NCBI GenBank assembly: GCA_002339675.1
Contig: DDKB01000017.1
Location: 310,001-374,000, forward strand
Source of the DNA: Stutzerimonas stutzeri
Lineage (GTDB): Bacteria > Pseudomonadota > Gammaproteobacteria > Pseudomonadales > Pseudomonadaceae
Direction: 5' to 3'
Length of the DNA: 64,000 nt
This document shows positions 56,529 through 64,000 of the stretch, piece by piece. Below the pieces are notes generated by a model. It made no database searches and was not told the origin of the DNA. It saw only the letters and a list, made by a program, of their open reading frames with translations. Both the position numbers and the translations under genes were made by a program. Position 1 is the first letter of the stretch, and each line of letters begins with the position of its first letter.

Positions 56529-57722
56529 GTGAGCGTATTGCAAGGCATCAAGGTGCTGGACCTGACCCGTATCCTTGCCGGCCCCTGGTCGACCATGGCC
56601 CTGGCTGACCTCGGTGCGGAAGTCTGGAAGATCGAGAGCCTGGACGGCGGCGACGACACCCGCAGCTGGATGCCGCCGGCCATTCATGGCATCTCGACCT
56701 ATTACCTCACTGCCAATCGCAACAAGCAGAGCCTGGCGGTGGACATGCGCACTGCAGAGGGCCGGCAGCTGATTCTCGAGCTCGCGGCCAAGGCCGACGT
56801 GGTGGTGGACAACTTCCTGCCGGCCAGCCTCAAGCGCCTGGGGCTCGACTACGCGGCACTGTCGGCGATCAACCCACGGCTGATCCATTGCTCGATCACC
56901 GGCTATGGGCAGGACAACCCGCTGGAGAATCGCCCGGGCTACGACTTCATCATTCAGGCCGAGAGCGGTTTCATGTCCATCACCGGCGAAAAGGACGGTG
57001 AACCGATGCGCCTGGGCGTCGCCTTCATCGATCTGGTCACCGGCATGAACGCGGTGCAGGGCATTCTCGCGGCACTGTACGAACGGGAAAAATCGGGCCG
57101 TGGTCAGGCGGTGGACGTGGCGCTGTCCGACAGTGCGATGCATTTCCTCGCCAACATTGCCACCGGATACCTGAACACCGGCAAGGTGCCGCAGCGCTTC
57201 GGCAATGCCCACCCCAGCATCGTGCCCTATCAGCTGTTCAATACCGCTGATGGCCGGATTGCCCTGGCGGTGGGCAATGACGAGCAGTACCGGCGTTTGT
57301 GCGAAGACGTGCTGGAGCGGCCGGCGCTCTGCAGCGATCCGCGCTTCACCCGGAACAAGGGCCGCACCGAGCACCGCGACGAACTCCTGCCGCAGCTGCA
57401 GGCGGCGTTCGATGGCTGGACCAGCGAGGCGCTGATCGCCGCGCTGCGTGAGCGCAACATCCCGGTGGGTGAGGTGAAGACCGTGGCGCAGGCGTTCGAC
57501 TCCGAGCCGGCGCGCTACCGCGACCTGGTCATCAGCGCCGAGCATCCGGTGGCCGGTGAGGTGCGCATGGTGCGCAGCCCGCTGCGGCTATCGCGCACCC
57601 CGACGGTGCCGCCGAAGGCGCCTCCGTTGCATGGCGAACACACCGAGAGCGTACTCTCCCGGGTGCTGGGCAAGGACGAGGCGCAGCTGGCCGCACTGCG
57701 CGCAGCGGGGGTGATCCGCTGA
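56529..57722 (+). CDS. Family III CoA-transferase (CaiB/BaiF)
   Basis: A 397-residue enzyme that moves CoA between carboxylic acids. Family hallmarks: the start GIKVLDLTRILAGPWSTMALADLGAEVWKIE, the YYLTANRNKQSLAVDM and DVVVDNFLPASLKRLGLDY stretches, and FIIQAESGFMSITGEKDGEPMRLG, which leads to the region holding the catalytic Asp (FIDLVTGMNAVQGILAALYERE). The donor and acceptor are not set by sequence; the flanking TTT genes suggest a dicarboxylate such as glutarate or itaconate, but this is inference. A GGAGACGCT ribosome site precedes a GTG start. Divergent from the second TctCBA operon. Confidence 0.9.
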   Translation: MSVLQGIKVLDLTRILAGPWSTMALADLGAEVWKIESLDGGDDTRSWMPPAIHGISTYYLTANRNKQSLAVDMRTAEGRQLILELAAKADVVVDNFLPASLKRLGLDYAALSAINPRLIHCSITGYGQDNPLENRPGYDFIIQAESGFMSITGEKDGEPMRLGVAFIDLVTGMNAVQGILAALYEREKSGRGQAVDVALSDSAMHFLANIATGYLNTGKVPQRFGNAHPSIVPYQLFNTADGRIALAVGNDEQYRRLCEDVLERPALCSDPRFTRNKGRTEHRDELLPQLQAAFDGWTSEALIAALRERNIPVGEVKTVAQAFDSEPARYRDLVISAEHPVAGEVRMVRSPLRLSRTPTVPPKAPPLHGEHTESVLSRVLGKDEAQLAALRAAGVIR

Positions 57723-57788
57723 GCCGAAGCCCGCCCGTGGGCGCAGGTTTTCTTCGGGCCCGGGGCGCGGCGCATCCCCGCACCCCGG

Positions 57789-57810
57789 TAGGGTGGGCTT
57801 CACCCCACCC
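57789..57810. repeat. REP-like palindrome
   Basis: GTAGGGTGGG-CTTCAC-CCCACCC between the convergent CoA-transferase and orphan tctC genes; same family as the copies at 49589 and 49699 and the recB-recD repeat. Confidence 0.75.
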
Positions 57811-57833
57811 GCCCTTGTGCGAGCGCCTTGCCG

Positions 57834-58805
57834 TTACTGCCCGAGCTCGGCCTGGCCGGCGACGCGCTGCCAACGTTTGACGTCTTGTTCCACATAGCGG
57901 CGGAAGTCGTCGCCCTCTTCGCTCGCCAGCTCGCCACCGAACTGGGCGACGAAGTCCTTGAAGCCCTCGTCGCCGAGCTGCTTGTCCAGTGCTTTCTGCA
58001 CGCGTTCAACCGCCTCATTGGGCAGGCTGTCGTCGCCGATCAGGCCGAACCAGGCGGTGGTGACGAAGTCGCCGAGACCCATGTCGTCGCCGATCTTCGA
58101 CAGCGGCTCGACACCGGGCAGGTAGGGCGAGGGCTCGGCCGAGGTCACCGCCAGCGCGCGCAGCTTGCCGGACTTGATGTGCGGCAAGACGGTGGGCAGG
58201 TTCTCGAAGGAGACGTCGACGTCACCACTGAGCAGCGCCGGCAGGGCTTCACCACTGCCGCGGAACGGCACGTGGGTCATCTTGCTGCCGGTCATGGCCT
58301 TGAACAGCTCGCCGGACATGTGGATCGAGCTGCCGACCCCCGCCGAACTGAAGGTCATCTCCTTGTCCTTCGCCGCCTCGACGAATTCTTTGACCGAGTG
58401 ATAGGGGCTGTCGGCCGGGACCACCATCACGTTGGGGATCTCGATCACGTTGCGGATGAAGGTGAAATCCTTCACCGGATCGTAGGGCAGGTTTTTGTAG
58501 ATCACCGGGCCGATAGTGTGGCCGGGCGAGGCCATCAGGATGGTGTGGTCGGCGCCGCGGCCGCCGCGGGCCAGCTGCCCGGTGGCCATGGTCGAGCCGG
58601 CACCGGGACGGTTCTCGACCACCACGGTGCCGATCTCTTTCTGCAGCAGGTCGGCGACCTTGCGCGAGAGGATGTCGGTGGTGCCGCCGGGGGCGTAGGG
58701 CACGACCAGGCGCACGGTGTCGGTCGGCCAGTCGGCGGCCAGTGCGGCGAAGGGGAGCGTGGCGCCCAGCAGCAGCGGCAGGAGGCGTTTAAGAACGGGC
58801 TTCAT
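57834..58805 (-). CDS. tctC: Orphan TctC-family binding protein (copy of neighbouring tctC)
   Basis: A 323-residue periplasmic Bug-family protein: signal peptide to about residue 23 (FAALA|ADW), then DTVRLVVPYAPGGTTDILSR. It is a close paralogue of the protein at 55290-56267, with differences clustered at the signal peptide and the C-terminal quarter. No TctA or TctB genes follow it, so it probably uses the TctAB of the second system with a slightly different ligand, or is a recent spare copy. Leader: ACAACAATCACAAGAAGG before the start, an ACAACAA element shared with the other TTT leaders. Confidence 0.93.
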   Translation of the reverse strand: MKPVLKRLLPLLLGATLPFAALAADWPTDTVRLVVPYAPGGTTDILSRKVADLLQKEIGTVVVENRPGAGSTMATGQLARGGRGADHTILMASPGHTIGPVIYKNLPYDPVKDFTFIRNVIEIPNVMVVPADSPYHSVKEFVEAAKDKEMTFSSAGVGSSIHMSGELFKAMTGSKMTHVPFRGSGEALPALLSGDVDVSFENLPTVLPHIKSGKLRALAVTSAEPSPYLPGVEPLSKIGDDMGLGDFVTTAWFGLIGDDSLPNEAVERVQKALDKQLGDEGFKDFVAQFGGELASEEGDDFRRYVEQDVKRWQRVAGQAELGQ

Positions 58806-59061
58806 GGCGGTTCCTTCTTGTGATTGTTGTCAGGATGCTCGGTCGTCCGTGGACGTCTGTGCGCGGCCGGAGCCGCACCTTCTAATAACCCCGCGAAGGC
58901 CGACAGGTTCCCCGGTGCGGCGGTGGATCGGCGCACGGAGCGTGGCCCGTGTCGGCTCAACTGACATCGCCCGGGTGTGGGGATGGCCCTACGCCGCGCC
59001 CTGTTTGCGATCCGGGCGCGGCCGCTGTCGGCTCCTCGGTCGCTCTGCTATTCTCGCGCCC

Positions 59062-59577
59062 ATGACGCAGACCTCTCTTCCCCTGGCGATGATCGCGGCG
59101 CTTGCCGACAAGCGTGTCATCGGCCTCGACAACAAGATGCCCTGGCATCTGCCAGCCGACCTCAAGCACTTCAAGGCCATGACCCTGGGCAAGCCGATCA
59201 TCATGGGTCGCAAGACCTGGGATTCGCTCGGCCGGCCCTTGCCGGGGCGGCTGAACCTGGTGGTCAGCCGTCAGCCGGACCTGCAACTCGAAGGTGCCGA
59301 GACCTTCAGCTCGCTCGACGCCGCGCTGCTGCGCGCCGAGCAATGGGCGCGCGGGCAGGGTGTCGATGAGCTGATGTTGATCGGCGGTGCGCAGCTCTAT
59401 GCCCAGGCGCTGCCCCAGGCGCAGCGGCTCTACCTGACCCGCATCGAAGCCAGTCCCGAGGGCGATGCCTTCTTCCCGGCCTATGACGAAGCCGACTGGG
59501 CGCGCATCGACAGCCAGGCCCACCCAGCCGAGGGCGGCGCGCCGGCGTATCGGTTCGAGACCTGGCAGCGGCGCTGA
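59062..59577 (+). CDS. folA: Dihydrofolate reductase
   Basis: A 171-residue enzyme that reduces dihydrofolate with NADPH for thymidylate and purine synthesis, the usual bacterial DHFR length. Key motifs: MPWHLPADLKHFK with the active-site Asp33 (E. coli Asp27), the NADPH site PIIMGRKTWDSLGRPLPGR, VVSRQ, and LMLIGGAQLYAQAL, then YLTRIEA. The ATG at 59062 was chosen because it begins the conserved LAMIAALA strand; a longer in-frame form upstream has no similarity. As in P. aeruginosa PA0350 onwards, an NCS2 permease and ilvD lie downstream. Confidence 0.96.
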   Translation: MTQTSLPLAMIAALADKRVIGLDNKMPWHLPADLKHFKAMTLGKPIIMGRKTWDSLGRPLPGRLNLVVSRQPDLQLEGAETFSSLDAALLRAEQWARGQGVDELMLIGGAQLYAQALPQAQRLYLTRIEASPEGDAFFPAYDEADWARIDSQAHPAEGGAPAYRFETWQRR

Positions 59578-59670
59578 GCCGAGCGTCCCCCACCTGATCT
59601 TGACCGGCGCCAAGTCTTCACCTGGCGCCAGCGCCTATGCTTTCCGTCCGTTCGCCACGAGACAGTTTCC

Positions 59671-60348
59671 ATGCAGGACCCTAGAACCGACGCGGTGCTG
59701 ACCGATGTCGAACGCAACGATGCCGAGCCGGCCGAACGCATTGCTGCGATCTTCGTACGCCATCCGCTGTGGGAGGACGCGCTGGCGATGCTGCTCGGTA
59801 CCGCCATGGTGGCGCTCGGCATCGCCTTCTACAGCCACGCCGGCCTGCTCACCGGCGGCACAGTCGGGCTCGCCTTCCTGCTCAAGTACGTTGCCGGCTG
59901 GCCCTTCGGCCTGGTGTTCTTCACCCTGAACATTCCGTTCTACCTGCTGGCGATCTGGCGCATGGGCTGGGGCTTCACCCTGCGCACGGTGATCGCCGTG
60001 GGGTTGGTGTCGCTGCTGGCGGAGCTGACGCCGCAGTGGATCCGCTTCGCCGAGCTGAACATCTACTACGCGGCGCTGTTCGGCGGCTTCGCCATGGGCG
60101 TCGGGCTGCTGATGCTGTTCCGTCACAAGGCCAGCCTCGGAGGGGTGAACATCCTGGCGCTCTATCTGCAGGCGCGCATCGGCCTGCGTGCCGGCACCTT
60201 CCAGATGGGCATCGATGCGTTGATCGTGCTCGCTGCCGTGTTCATCGTGCCGCCGGATAAGGTCGCGCTGTCGGTGCTCGGCGCGGTGGCGCTGAACCTG
60301 GTGCTGGCGGTCAACCACCGGGCCGACCGCTACATGGGCGTCAGCTGA
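59671..60348 (+). CDS. YitT-family membrane protein
   Basis: A 225-residue inner-membrane protein with about six helices. The start of the fold, EDALAMLLGTAMVALGIAFYSHAGLLTGGTVGLAFLLKY, and FRHKASLGGVNILALYLQ are typical of the YitT/DUF161 family. In contrast to Bacillus YitT it lacks the C-terminal DUF2179 soluble domain. Function is unknown for the family. It lies 93 bp after folA, with an independent leader, and converges with the YfcE-like gene three bases away. Confidence 0.82.
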   Translation: MQDPRTDAVLTDVERNDAEPAERIAAIFVRHPLWEDALAMLLGTAMVALGIAFYSHAGLLTGGTVGLAFLLKYVAGWPFGLVFFTLNIPFYLLAIWRMGWGFTLRTVIAVGLVSLLAELTPQWIRFAELNIYYAALFGGFAMGVGLLMLFRHKASLGGVNILALYLQARIGLRAGTFQMGIDALIVLAAVFIVPPDKVALSVLGAVALNLVLAVNHRADRYMGVS

Positions 60349-60351
60349 GGC

Positions 60352-60807
60352 TCAGCCGAGCGTGACCAGCTGCGCCCGTGGCTGGCCGTCCTCGATATCC
60401 AGCAGGGCCAGGCTGATCGGCAGCGTGAAGCGTCGGCGGCCGGCACTGCCGGGGTTGAGGTAGAGCACAGTATCGACCTCTTCGATTTTCGGCTGGTGCG
60501 AATGGCCGGCGATCACCACGTCGATGCCGTCGGCAACCGGATCGATCGCCATGGTCTTCACATCGTGCGTGACGTGGATGCGCAGCCCGCCGAGCTGCAG
60601 GTCGAGCTGCTCGGGAATCGCCGCGGCCCAGTCGCCGCTGTCGACATTGCCACGTATCGCTTCCAGCGGTGCCAGCGCGCGCAGTCCTGCCAATACCTCC
60701 GGCTTGCCGATGTCGCCGGCATGAATGATGCGCTCGCAGTCGCCCAAGGCCGCCAGTGCCTCGGGCCGCAGCAGGCCGTGGGTGTCGGATATCACGCCGA
60801 TGCGCAT
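60352..60807 (-). CDS. YfcE/MJ0936-like metallophosphoesterase
   Basis: A 151-residue calcineurin-like phosphodiesterase. The metal-binding motifs are all present: DTHG (residues 8-11), GDIG (near 32), RGNVD (near 55), THD (near 83) and GHSHQPKIE (near 102). The length and the pattern match the archaeal MJ0936/E. coli YfcE type, which act on small phosphodiesters in vitro; the natural substrate is unknown. A GGAGG ribosome site precedes the ATG at 60807; longer frames add sequence without motifs. It is divergent from the FAD oxidoreductase gene. Confidence 0.88.
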   Translation of the reverse strand: MRIGVISDTHGLLRPEALAALGDCERIIHAGDIGKPEVLAGLRALAPLEAIRGNVDSGDWAAAIPEQLDLQLGGLRIHVTHDVKTMAIDPVADGIDVVIAGHSHQPKIEEVDTVLYLNPGSAGRRRFTLPISLALLDIEDGQPRAQLVTLG

Positions 60808-60914
60808 GGAGCCTCCGGTCAAATTCATCGATACCCGACTATAGGCAAGCGAGGCTTGGCCGCGGTTCGATATTGCGGCAGGCTGGCGGCCGCCGAACGA
60901 AGAGGAGCGAGTCA

Positions 60915-62033
60915 ATGGAACAGGTCGATTGCGTGGTTATCGGCGCCGGCGTGGTGGGGCTCGCGGTCGCGCGGACGCTGGCGCAGGCCGGCCGTGAGGT
61001 GCTGATTCTGGAGGCCGAGGCCGCCATTGGCACGGCCACCAGTTCGCGCAACAGCGAAGTGATTCACGCCGGTATCTACTATCCGCAAGGCTCGCTGAAG
61101 GCGCGGCTGTGCGTGGCCGGGCGCGATGCGCTCTACGCCTTCTGCGACAGTCATGGTGTGCCCTATCGCCGCTGCGGCAAGCTGATCGTCGCCACGGACG
61201 CCTCGCAACTGGCTGGCCTGGAAACGCTGCAGGCGCACGCCCGAGCCAATGGGGTGGACGATCTGCAGCGCCTCGACGGTGCACAGGTCAATGCGCTGGA
61301 GCCGCAGCTCAACGCGGTGGCCGGCCTGCTGTCGCCGAGCACCGGTATTGTCGACAGCCATGCCCTGATGCTGGCCCTGCAAGGTGATGCCGAGACGGCT
61401 GGGGCGCTGCTGGCGCTGCATGCGCCGGTCACCGCGATGGCGGTCACCGCGACGGGGTTGCGCGTCGAGGTCGGTGGTGAGGAGTCCATGACGCTGCTCG
61501 CCAACAGCGTGATCAACTGCGCCGGGCATGCAGCACCGCTGATTGCCGCGCACACCGAGGGGCTGGCGGCGGAGTGGGTGCCGCCGCGCTATTTCGCCAA
61601 GGGCAGTTATTTCAGCCTGGCGACCGCCACGCCGTTTCGCCATCTGGTCTATCCACTGCCCGAGCCCGGTGGGCTGGGGGTGCATCTGACGCTGGACCTG
61701 GGCGGGCAGGCGCGTTTCGGCCCGGACGTCGAGTGGGTCGACAGCCTCGATTACAGGATGGATGAAAGCCGCGCGGCCCGTTTCTACGCCGCGATCCGCC
61801 GCTACTGGCCAGGCCTGCCGGACGGCGCGCTGCAGCCGGCCTACACTGGCATCCGCCCTAAGATCAGCGGCCCCGGCGAGCCGGCGGCGGATTTCCGGAT
61901 CGACGGGCCGGCCACACATGGCATTGCCGGCCTGGTGAACCTGTTCGGTATCGAATCGCCCGGGCTGACCGCGGCCCTGGCGATCGCCGATGAGGTGAGC
62001 CTGCGCCTCGCCGAGGAGGCGCGGGCGGCCTGA
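60915..62033 (+). CDS. FAD-dependent oxidoreductase (L-2-hydroxyglutarate dehydrogenase-like)
   Basis: A 372-residue flavoprotein of the DAO/LhgO family. The dinucleotide-binding GxGxxG reads VVIGAGVVGLAVARTLAQAG (near 8-27), followed by the Glu of VLILEAE. SSRNSEVIHAGIYYPQGSLKA is strongly typical of L-2-hydroxyglutarate dehydrogenase-like proteins, and the end (GIAGLVNLFGIESPGLTAALAIADEV) also fits. Its substrate is a 2-hydroxy acid by inference. The ATG at 60915 was chosen from the conserved start. The stop TGA abuts the stop of the convergent NCS2 permease (TGATCA). Confidence 0.88.
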   Translation: MEQVDCVVIGAGVVGLAVARTLAQAGREVLILEAEAAIGTATSSRNSEVIHAGIYYPQGSLKARLCVAGRDALYAFCDSHGVPYRRCGKLIVATDASQLAGLETLQAHARANGVDDLQRLDGAQVNALEPQLNAVAGLLSPSTGIVDSHALMLALQGDAETAGALLALHAPVTAMAVTATGLRVEVGGEESMTLLANSVINCAGHAAPLIAAHTEGLAAEWVPPRYFAKGSYFSLATATPFRHLVYPLPEPGGLGVHLTLDLGGQARFGPDVEWVDSLDYRMDESRAARFYAAIRRYWPGLPDGALQPAYTGIRPKISGPGEPAADFRIDGPATHGIAGLVNLFGIESPGLTAALAIADEVSLRLAEEARAA

Positions 62034-63419
62034 TCAGACGGGTGCTTGCTCGTCGTTCACCGGCGACTCGGGCAGGAACCAGTTCATCAGCAGCGCGCAG
62101 ATGCCGCCGGTTGCCACGCCCGATTCCAGCACGTTGCGCAGCGCCGCCGGCAGGTTCGCGAGAAATTCCGGCACCTGGGAAACGCCGAGGCCCAGTGCCA
62201 GCGACACCGAGATGATCAACAGGGCGCGGCGATCCAGCCGCACGCCGGCGATGATGTTGATGCCGGCCGCGGCCACCGCGCCGAACATCACCAGCGCGGC
62301 GCCGCCGAGCACCGGCTCGGGCACCGCCTGCAGCACGCCGGCGACCGCCGGGAACAGCCCGAGCACCACCAGCATGGCGGCGATCCACAGGCCGACGTAG
62401 CGGCTGGCGATGCCGGTCAGCTGGATGATGCCGTTGTTCTGCGCGAACACCGAGCTGGGGAAGGTGTTGAACAGGCCGGCCAAGAGCGAGTTGGCGCCGT
62501 TGACCAGCACGCCGCCCTTGATCCGCTGCATCCAGACAGGCCCTTCGACCGGCTGACCGGAAATCTTGCTGGTGGCGGTGATGTCGCCGATGGCTTCCAG
62601 CGAGGTCACCAGGTAGATCACCACCATGGGAATGAACAGGCTCCAGGAAAAGCCGAGGCCGAAGTGCAGCGGCATCGGCACCTGGAACAGCGCGGCCTCG
62701 TGCATGCCGGCGAAATTCAGCCGGCCCAGGTAGGCGGCCAGCGCGTAGCCGATGGCCAGCGCGATGATGATCGCGCAGCTGCGCATCCACACCACCGGCA
62801 AGCGGTTGAGCACCACGATGGCGGCCAGTACCACACCGGACAGCAGCAGGTTCTCGCGGCTGGCGAACGAGCCGTCGCCCATGGCCGCATAGCCACCGCC
62901 CATGCTGATCAGGCCGACCTTGATCAGCGTCAGGCCGATCATCAGCACCACGATGCCGGTCACCAGTGGCGTGATCAGGCGCTTGATGAACGGCAGCACG
63001 CGCGAGACGCCCATCTCGATGAAGGAGCCGGCGATCACCACGCCGAAGATCGCCGCCATCACGCCTTCCACCGGCGTGCCCTGCTTGACCAGCAGCACGC
63101 CGCCACCGATCAGCGGGCCGACGAAGTTGAAGCTGGTGCCCTGCACGATCAACAGCCCGGCACCGAGCGGGCCGAAGCGCTTGCACTGCAGGAAGGTGGC
63201 GATGCCGGAGATCACAAGCGACATGGAGACAATGATGTTGGTATCACGCGGCGATACGCCGATGGCCTGGCAGATCAGCAGGCCGGGTGTGACGATCGGC
63301 ACGATGATCGCCAGCAGATGCTGCAGCGCGGCGAGAAAGGCGACCCATGGCCGGGGGCGGTCATCGAGACGGTAGAGCAGGTCGGTTGCAGCGCTGGGGC
63401 GCGGGTCGGGGGCGTTCAT
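62034..63419 (-). CDS. NCS2-family purine/uracil permease
   Basis: A 461-residue inner-membrane symporter with about 14 helices, the family's usual size. Family markers: ILVPIVTPGLLICQAIG-like TM1 region, QGTSFNFVGPLIGGG (TM3 box), QNNGIIQLTGIASR, which fits the NCS2 signature (QNxGxxxxTG), and GAALVMFGAVAAAGINII. It imports a nucleobase (xanthine, urate or uracil) with a proton. P. aeruginosa has a similar transporter gene (PA0352) next to ilvD. It lies between folA-side genes and ilvD, and shares no space with its convergent neighbour. Confidence 0.93.
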   Translation of the reverse strand: MNAPDPRPSAATDLLYRLDDRPRPWVAFLAALQHLLAIIVPIVTPGLLICQAIGVSPRDTNIIVSMSLVISGIATFLQCKRFGPLGAGLLIVQGTSFNFVGPLIGGGVLLVKQGTPVEGVMAAIFGVVIAGSFIEMGVSRVLPFIKRLITPLVTGIVVLMIGLTLIKVGLISMGGGYAAMGDGSFASRENLLLSGVVLAAIVVLNRLPVVWMRSCAIIIALAIGYALAAYLGRLNFAGMHEAALFQVPMPLHFGLGFSWSLFIPMVVIYLVTSLEAIGDITATSKISGQPVEGPVWMQRIKGGVLVNGANSLLAGLFNTFPSSVFAQNNGIIQLTGIASRYVGLWIAAMLVVLGLFPAVAGVLQAVPEPVLGGAALVMFGAVAAAGINIIAGVRLDRRALLIISVSLALGLGVSQVPEFLANLPAALRNVLESGVATGGICALLMNWFLPESPVNDEQAPV

Positions 63420-63530
63420 GGCCGTCCTTGCGGTAAAAAGAGCGCGATTCTACTGAGCGCCGCGGCCCACGGACAGGGGCGTGCCGGGCGGGGTTCGACG
63501 TGCGCACGGCGCTGCGCGGGTGCGACCCGC

Positions 63531-63563
63531 GAAAACAAGAAGCCCGACACGATGGTCGGGCTT
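63531..63563 (-). terminator. Intrinsic terminator of ilvD
   Basis: On the minus strand AAGCCCGAC / GTCGGGCTT with a 6-nt loop, followed by CTTGTTTTC. It lies 27 bases after the ilvD stop. Confidence 0.88.
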
Positions 63564-63589
63564 GTGCTCGTAGCTGGTGACCGAGACGG

Positions 63590-64000
63590 TCAGTCGTCCA
63601 GCATCGCCTTGTTGCGCACCGCACCCTTGTCGGCGCTGGTAGCCAGCAGGGCGTAGGCCTTGAGCGCCGTGGTCACCTTGCGCGCGCGAGGCTGGGCGGG
63701 CTTCCAGCCTTTCTTGTCTTGCTCGATTCGGCGGTGGGACAGCTCTTCATCGCTGACCTGCAACTGGATGCTGCGGTTGGGGATGTCGATCAGTACCTTG
63801 TCGCCGTCGCGGACCAGGCCGATGGCACCGCCGGCAGCCGCCTCCGGTGAGGCATGGCCGATGGACAGGCCCGAGGTGCCGCCGGAGAAGCGGCCGTCGG
63901 TGAGCAGGGCGCAATCCTTACCCATCCCCTTGGACTTCAGGTACGAGGTCGGATAGAGCATTTCCTGCATGCCTGGGCCGCCTTTCGGGCCTTCGTAGCG
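63590..64000 (-). CDS. ilvD: Dihydroxy-acid dehydratase (C-terminal part, cut by window)
   Basis: The last 136 residues of IlvD, the Fe-S dehydratase that makes the 2-keto acids of valine, isoleucine and (through valine) pantothenate and leucine synthesis. The frame is open to the window edge, reading RYEGPKGGPGMQEML, then the highly conserved ALLTDGRFSGGTSGLSIGHASPEAAAGG and the family's C-terminal DIPNRSIQL. The rest of the gene lies beyond position 64000. Terminated by a good intrinsic terminator. Confidence 0.95.
   Translation of the reverse strand, partial: RYEGPKGGPGMQEMLYPTSYLKSKGMGKDCALLTDGRFSGGTSGLSIGHASPEAAAGGAIGLVRDGDKVLIDIPNRSIQLQVSDEELSHRRIEQDKKGWKPAQPRARKVTTALKAYALLATSADKGAVRNKAMLDD

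Noticed and set aside
62046..63656. A 536-codon open frame antisense to the NCS2 permease
   Set aside because: The translation is rich in His, Gln, Arg and Asp with no structure, as expected of the complement of a membrane-protein gene. The minus-strand permease has clear family motifs.

Overview
The window is chromosomal DNA from a high-GC gammaproteobacterium of the Pseudomonas/Stutzerimonas (P. stutzeri-like) group. The gene content and order point this way: a dgcH-like diguanylate cyclase, ampDh2, kinB and algB together as in P. aeruginosa; opdH-tctCBA with tctDE; recC-recB-recD; pstS-pstC-pstA-pstB-phoU with the long Pseudomonas-type PstC and PstA; and folA near an NCS2 permease and ilvD. 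I saw no rRNA, tRNA, CRISPR array, insertion sequence or prophage. Both ends cut genes: an endonuclease/exonuclease/phosphatase protein on the left and ilvD on the right. Identifications come from reading translated sequence and from memory of families; no database search was run.

Layout. 1-7 kb: signalling and cell envelope (EEP protein, DgcH, AmpDh2 lipoprotein amidase, DUF1330 protein, KinB/AlgB). 7-8.4 kb: three small stress-type genes (DUF2383, an unknown 80-aa exported protein, a DUF1328 membrane protein). Two of their upstream regions carry near-consensus sigma-54 promoters, each with an IHF-type site at exactly the same distance; this is the most striking regulatory signal in the window. 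8.4-10 kb: a candidate small RNA and a nucleoside-recognition (SpmA/SpmB-type) membrane protein. 10-17.6 kb: a tricarboxylate uptake operon (OprD-family porin, TctC, TctB, TctA and an AbrB-type membrane protein) with the divergent TctD/TctE two-component system. 17.6-26.4 kb: a 7TMR-DISM diguanylate cyclase, a TAXI-TRAP transporter pair, a Na/Pi cotransporter and a double-Cache periplasmic protein.

26.5-36.1 kb: recC, recB and recD. recC and recB are separated by a roughly 545-bp imperfect palindrome, and recB and recD by a shorter REP-like palindrome. 36-40.3 kb: a small membrane protein, a periplasmic binding protein, an AEC transporter, a third diguanylate cyclase and an acyl-CoA thioesterase. 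40.4-47.4 kb: the Pst phosphate system, with one Pho box before pstS and a second, better one before pstC. 47.6-53.1 kb: a LysR regulator, an EamA transporter, a paired GTPase (DUF3482) and DUF2868 membrane protein, and a DUF4282 protein.

53.2-58.8 kb: a second tripartite tricarboxylate transporter (TctCBA), a divergent family III CoA-transferase, and an orphan TctC that is a near copy of the neighbouring tctC. 59-64 kb: folA, a YitT-type membrane protein, a YfcE-like phosphoesterase, an FAD oxidoreductase, an NCS2 nucleobase permease and the 3' end of ilvD.

The window is rich in organic-acid uptake (two TTT systems, a third TctC, a TAXI-TRAP system). All four TTT/porin leaders carry an ACAACAA element close to the ribosome binding site, resembling the Hfq/Crc catabolite-repression motif. 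This suggests common post-transcriptional control. Three GGDEF cyclases, all with an intact active-site motif and an RxxD inhibitory site, add c-di-GMP signalling.
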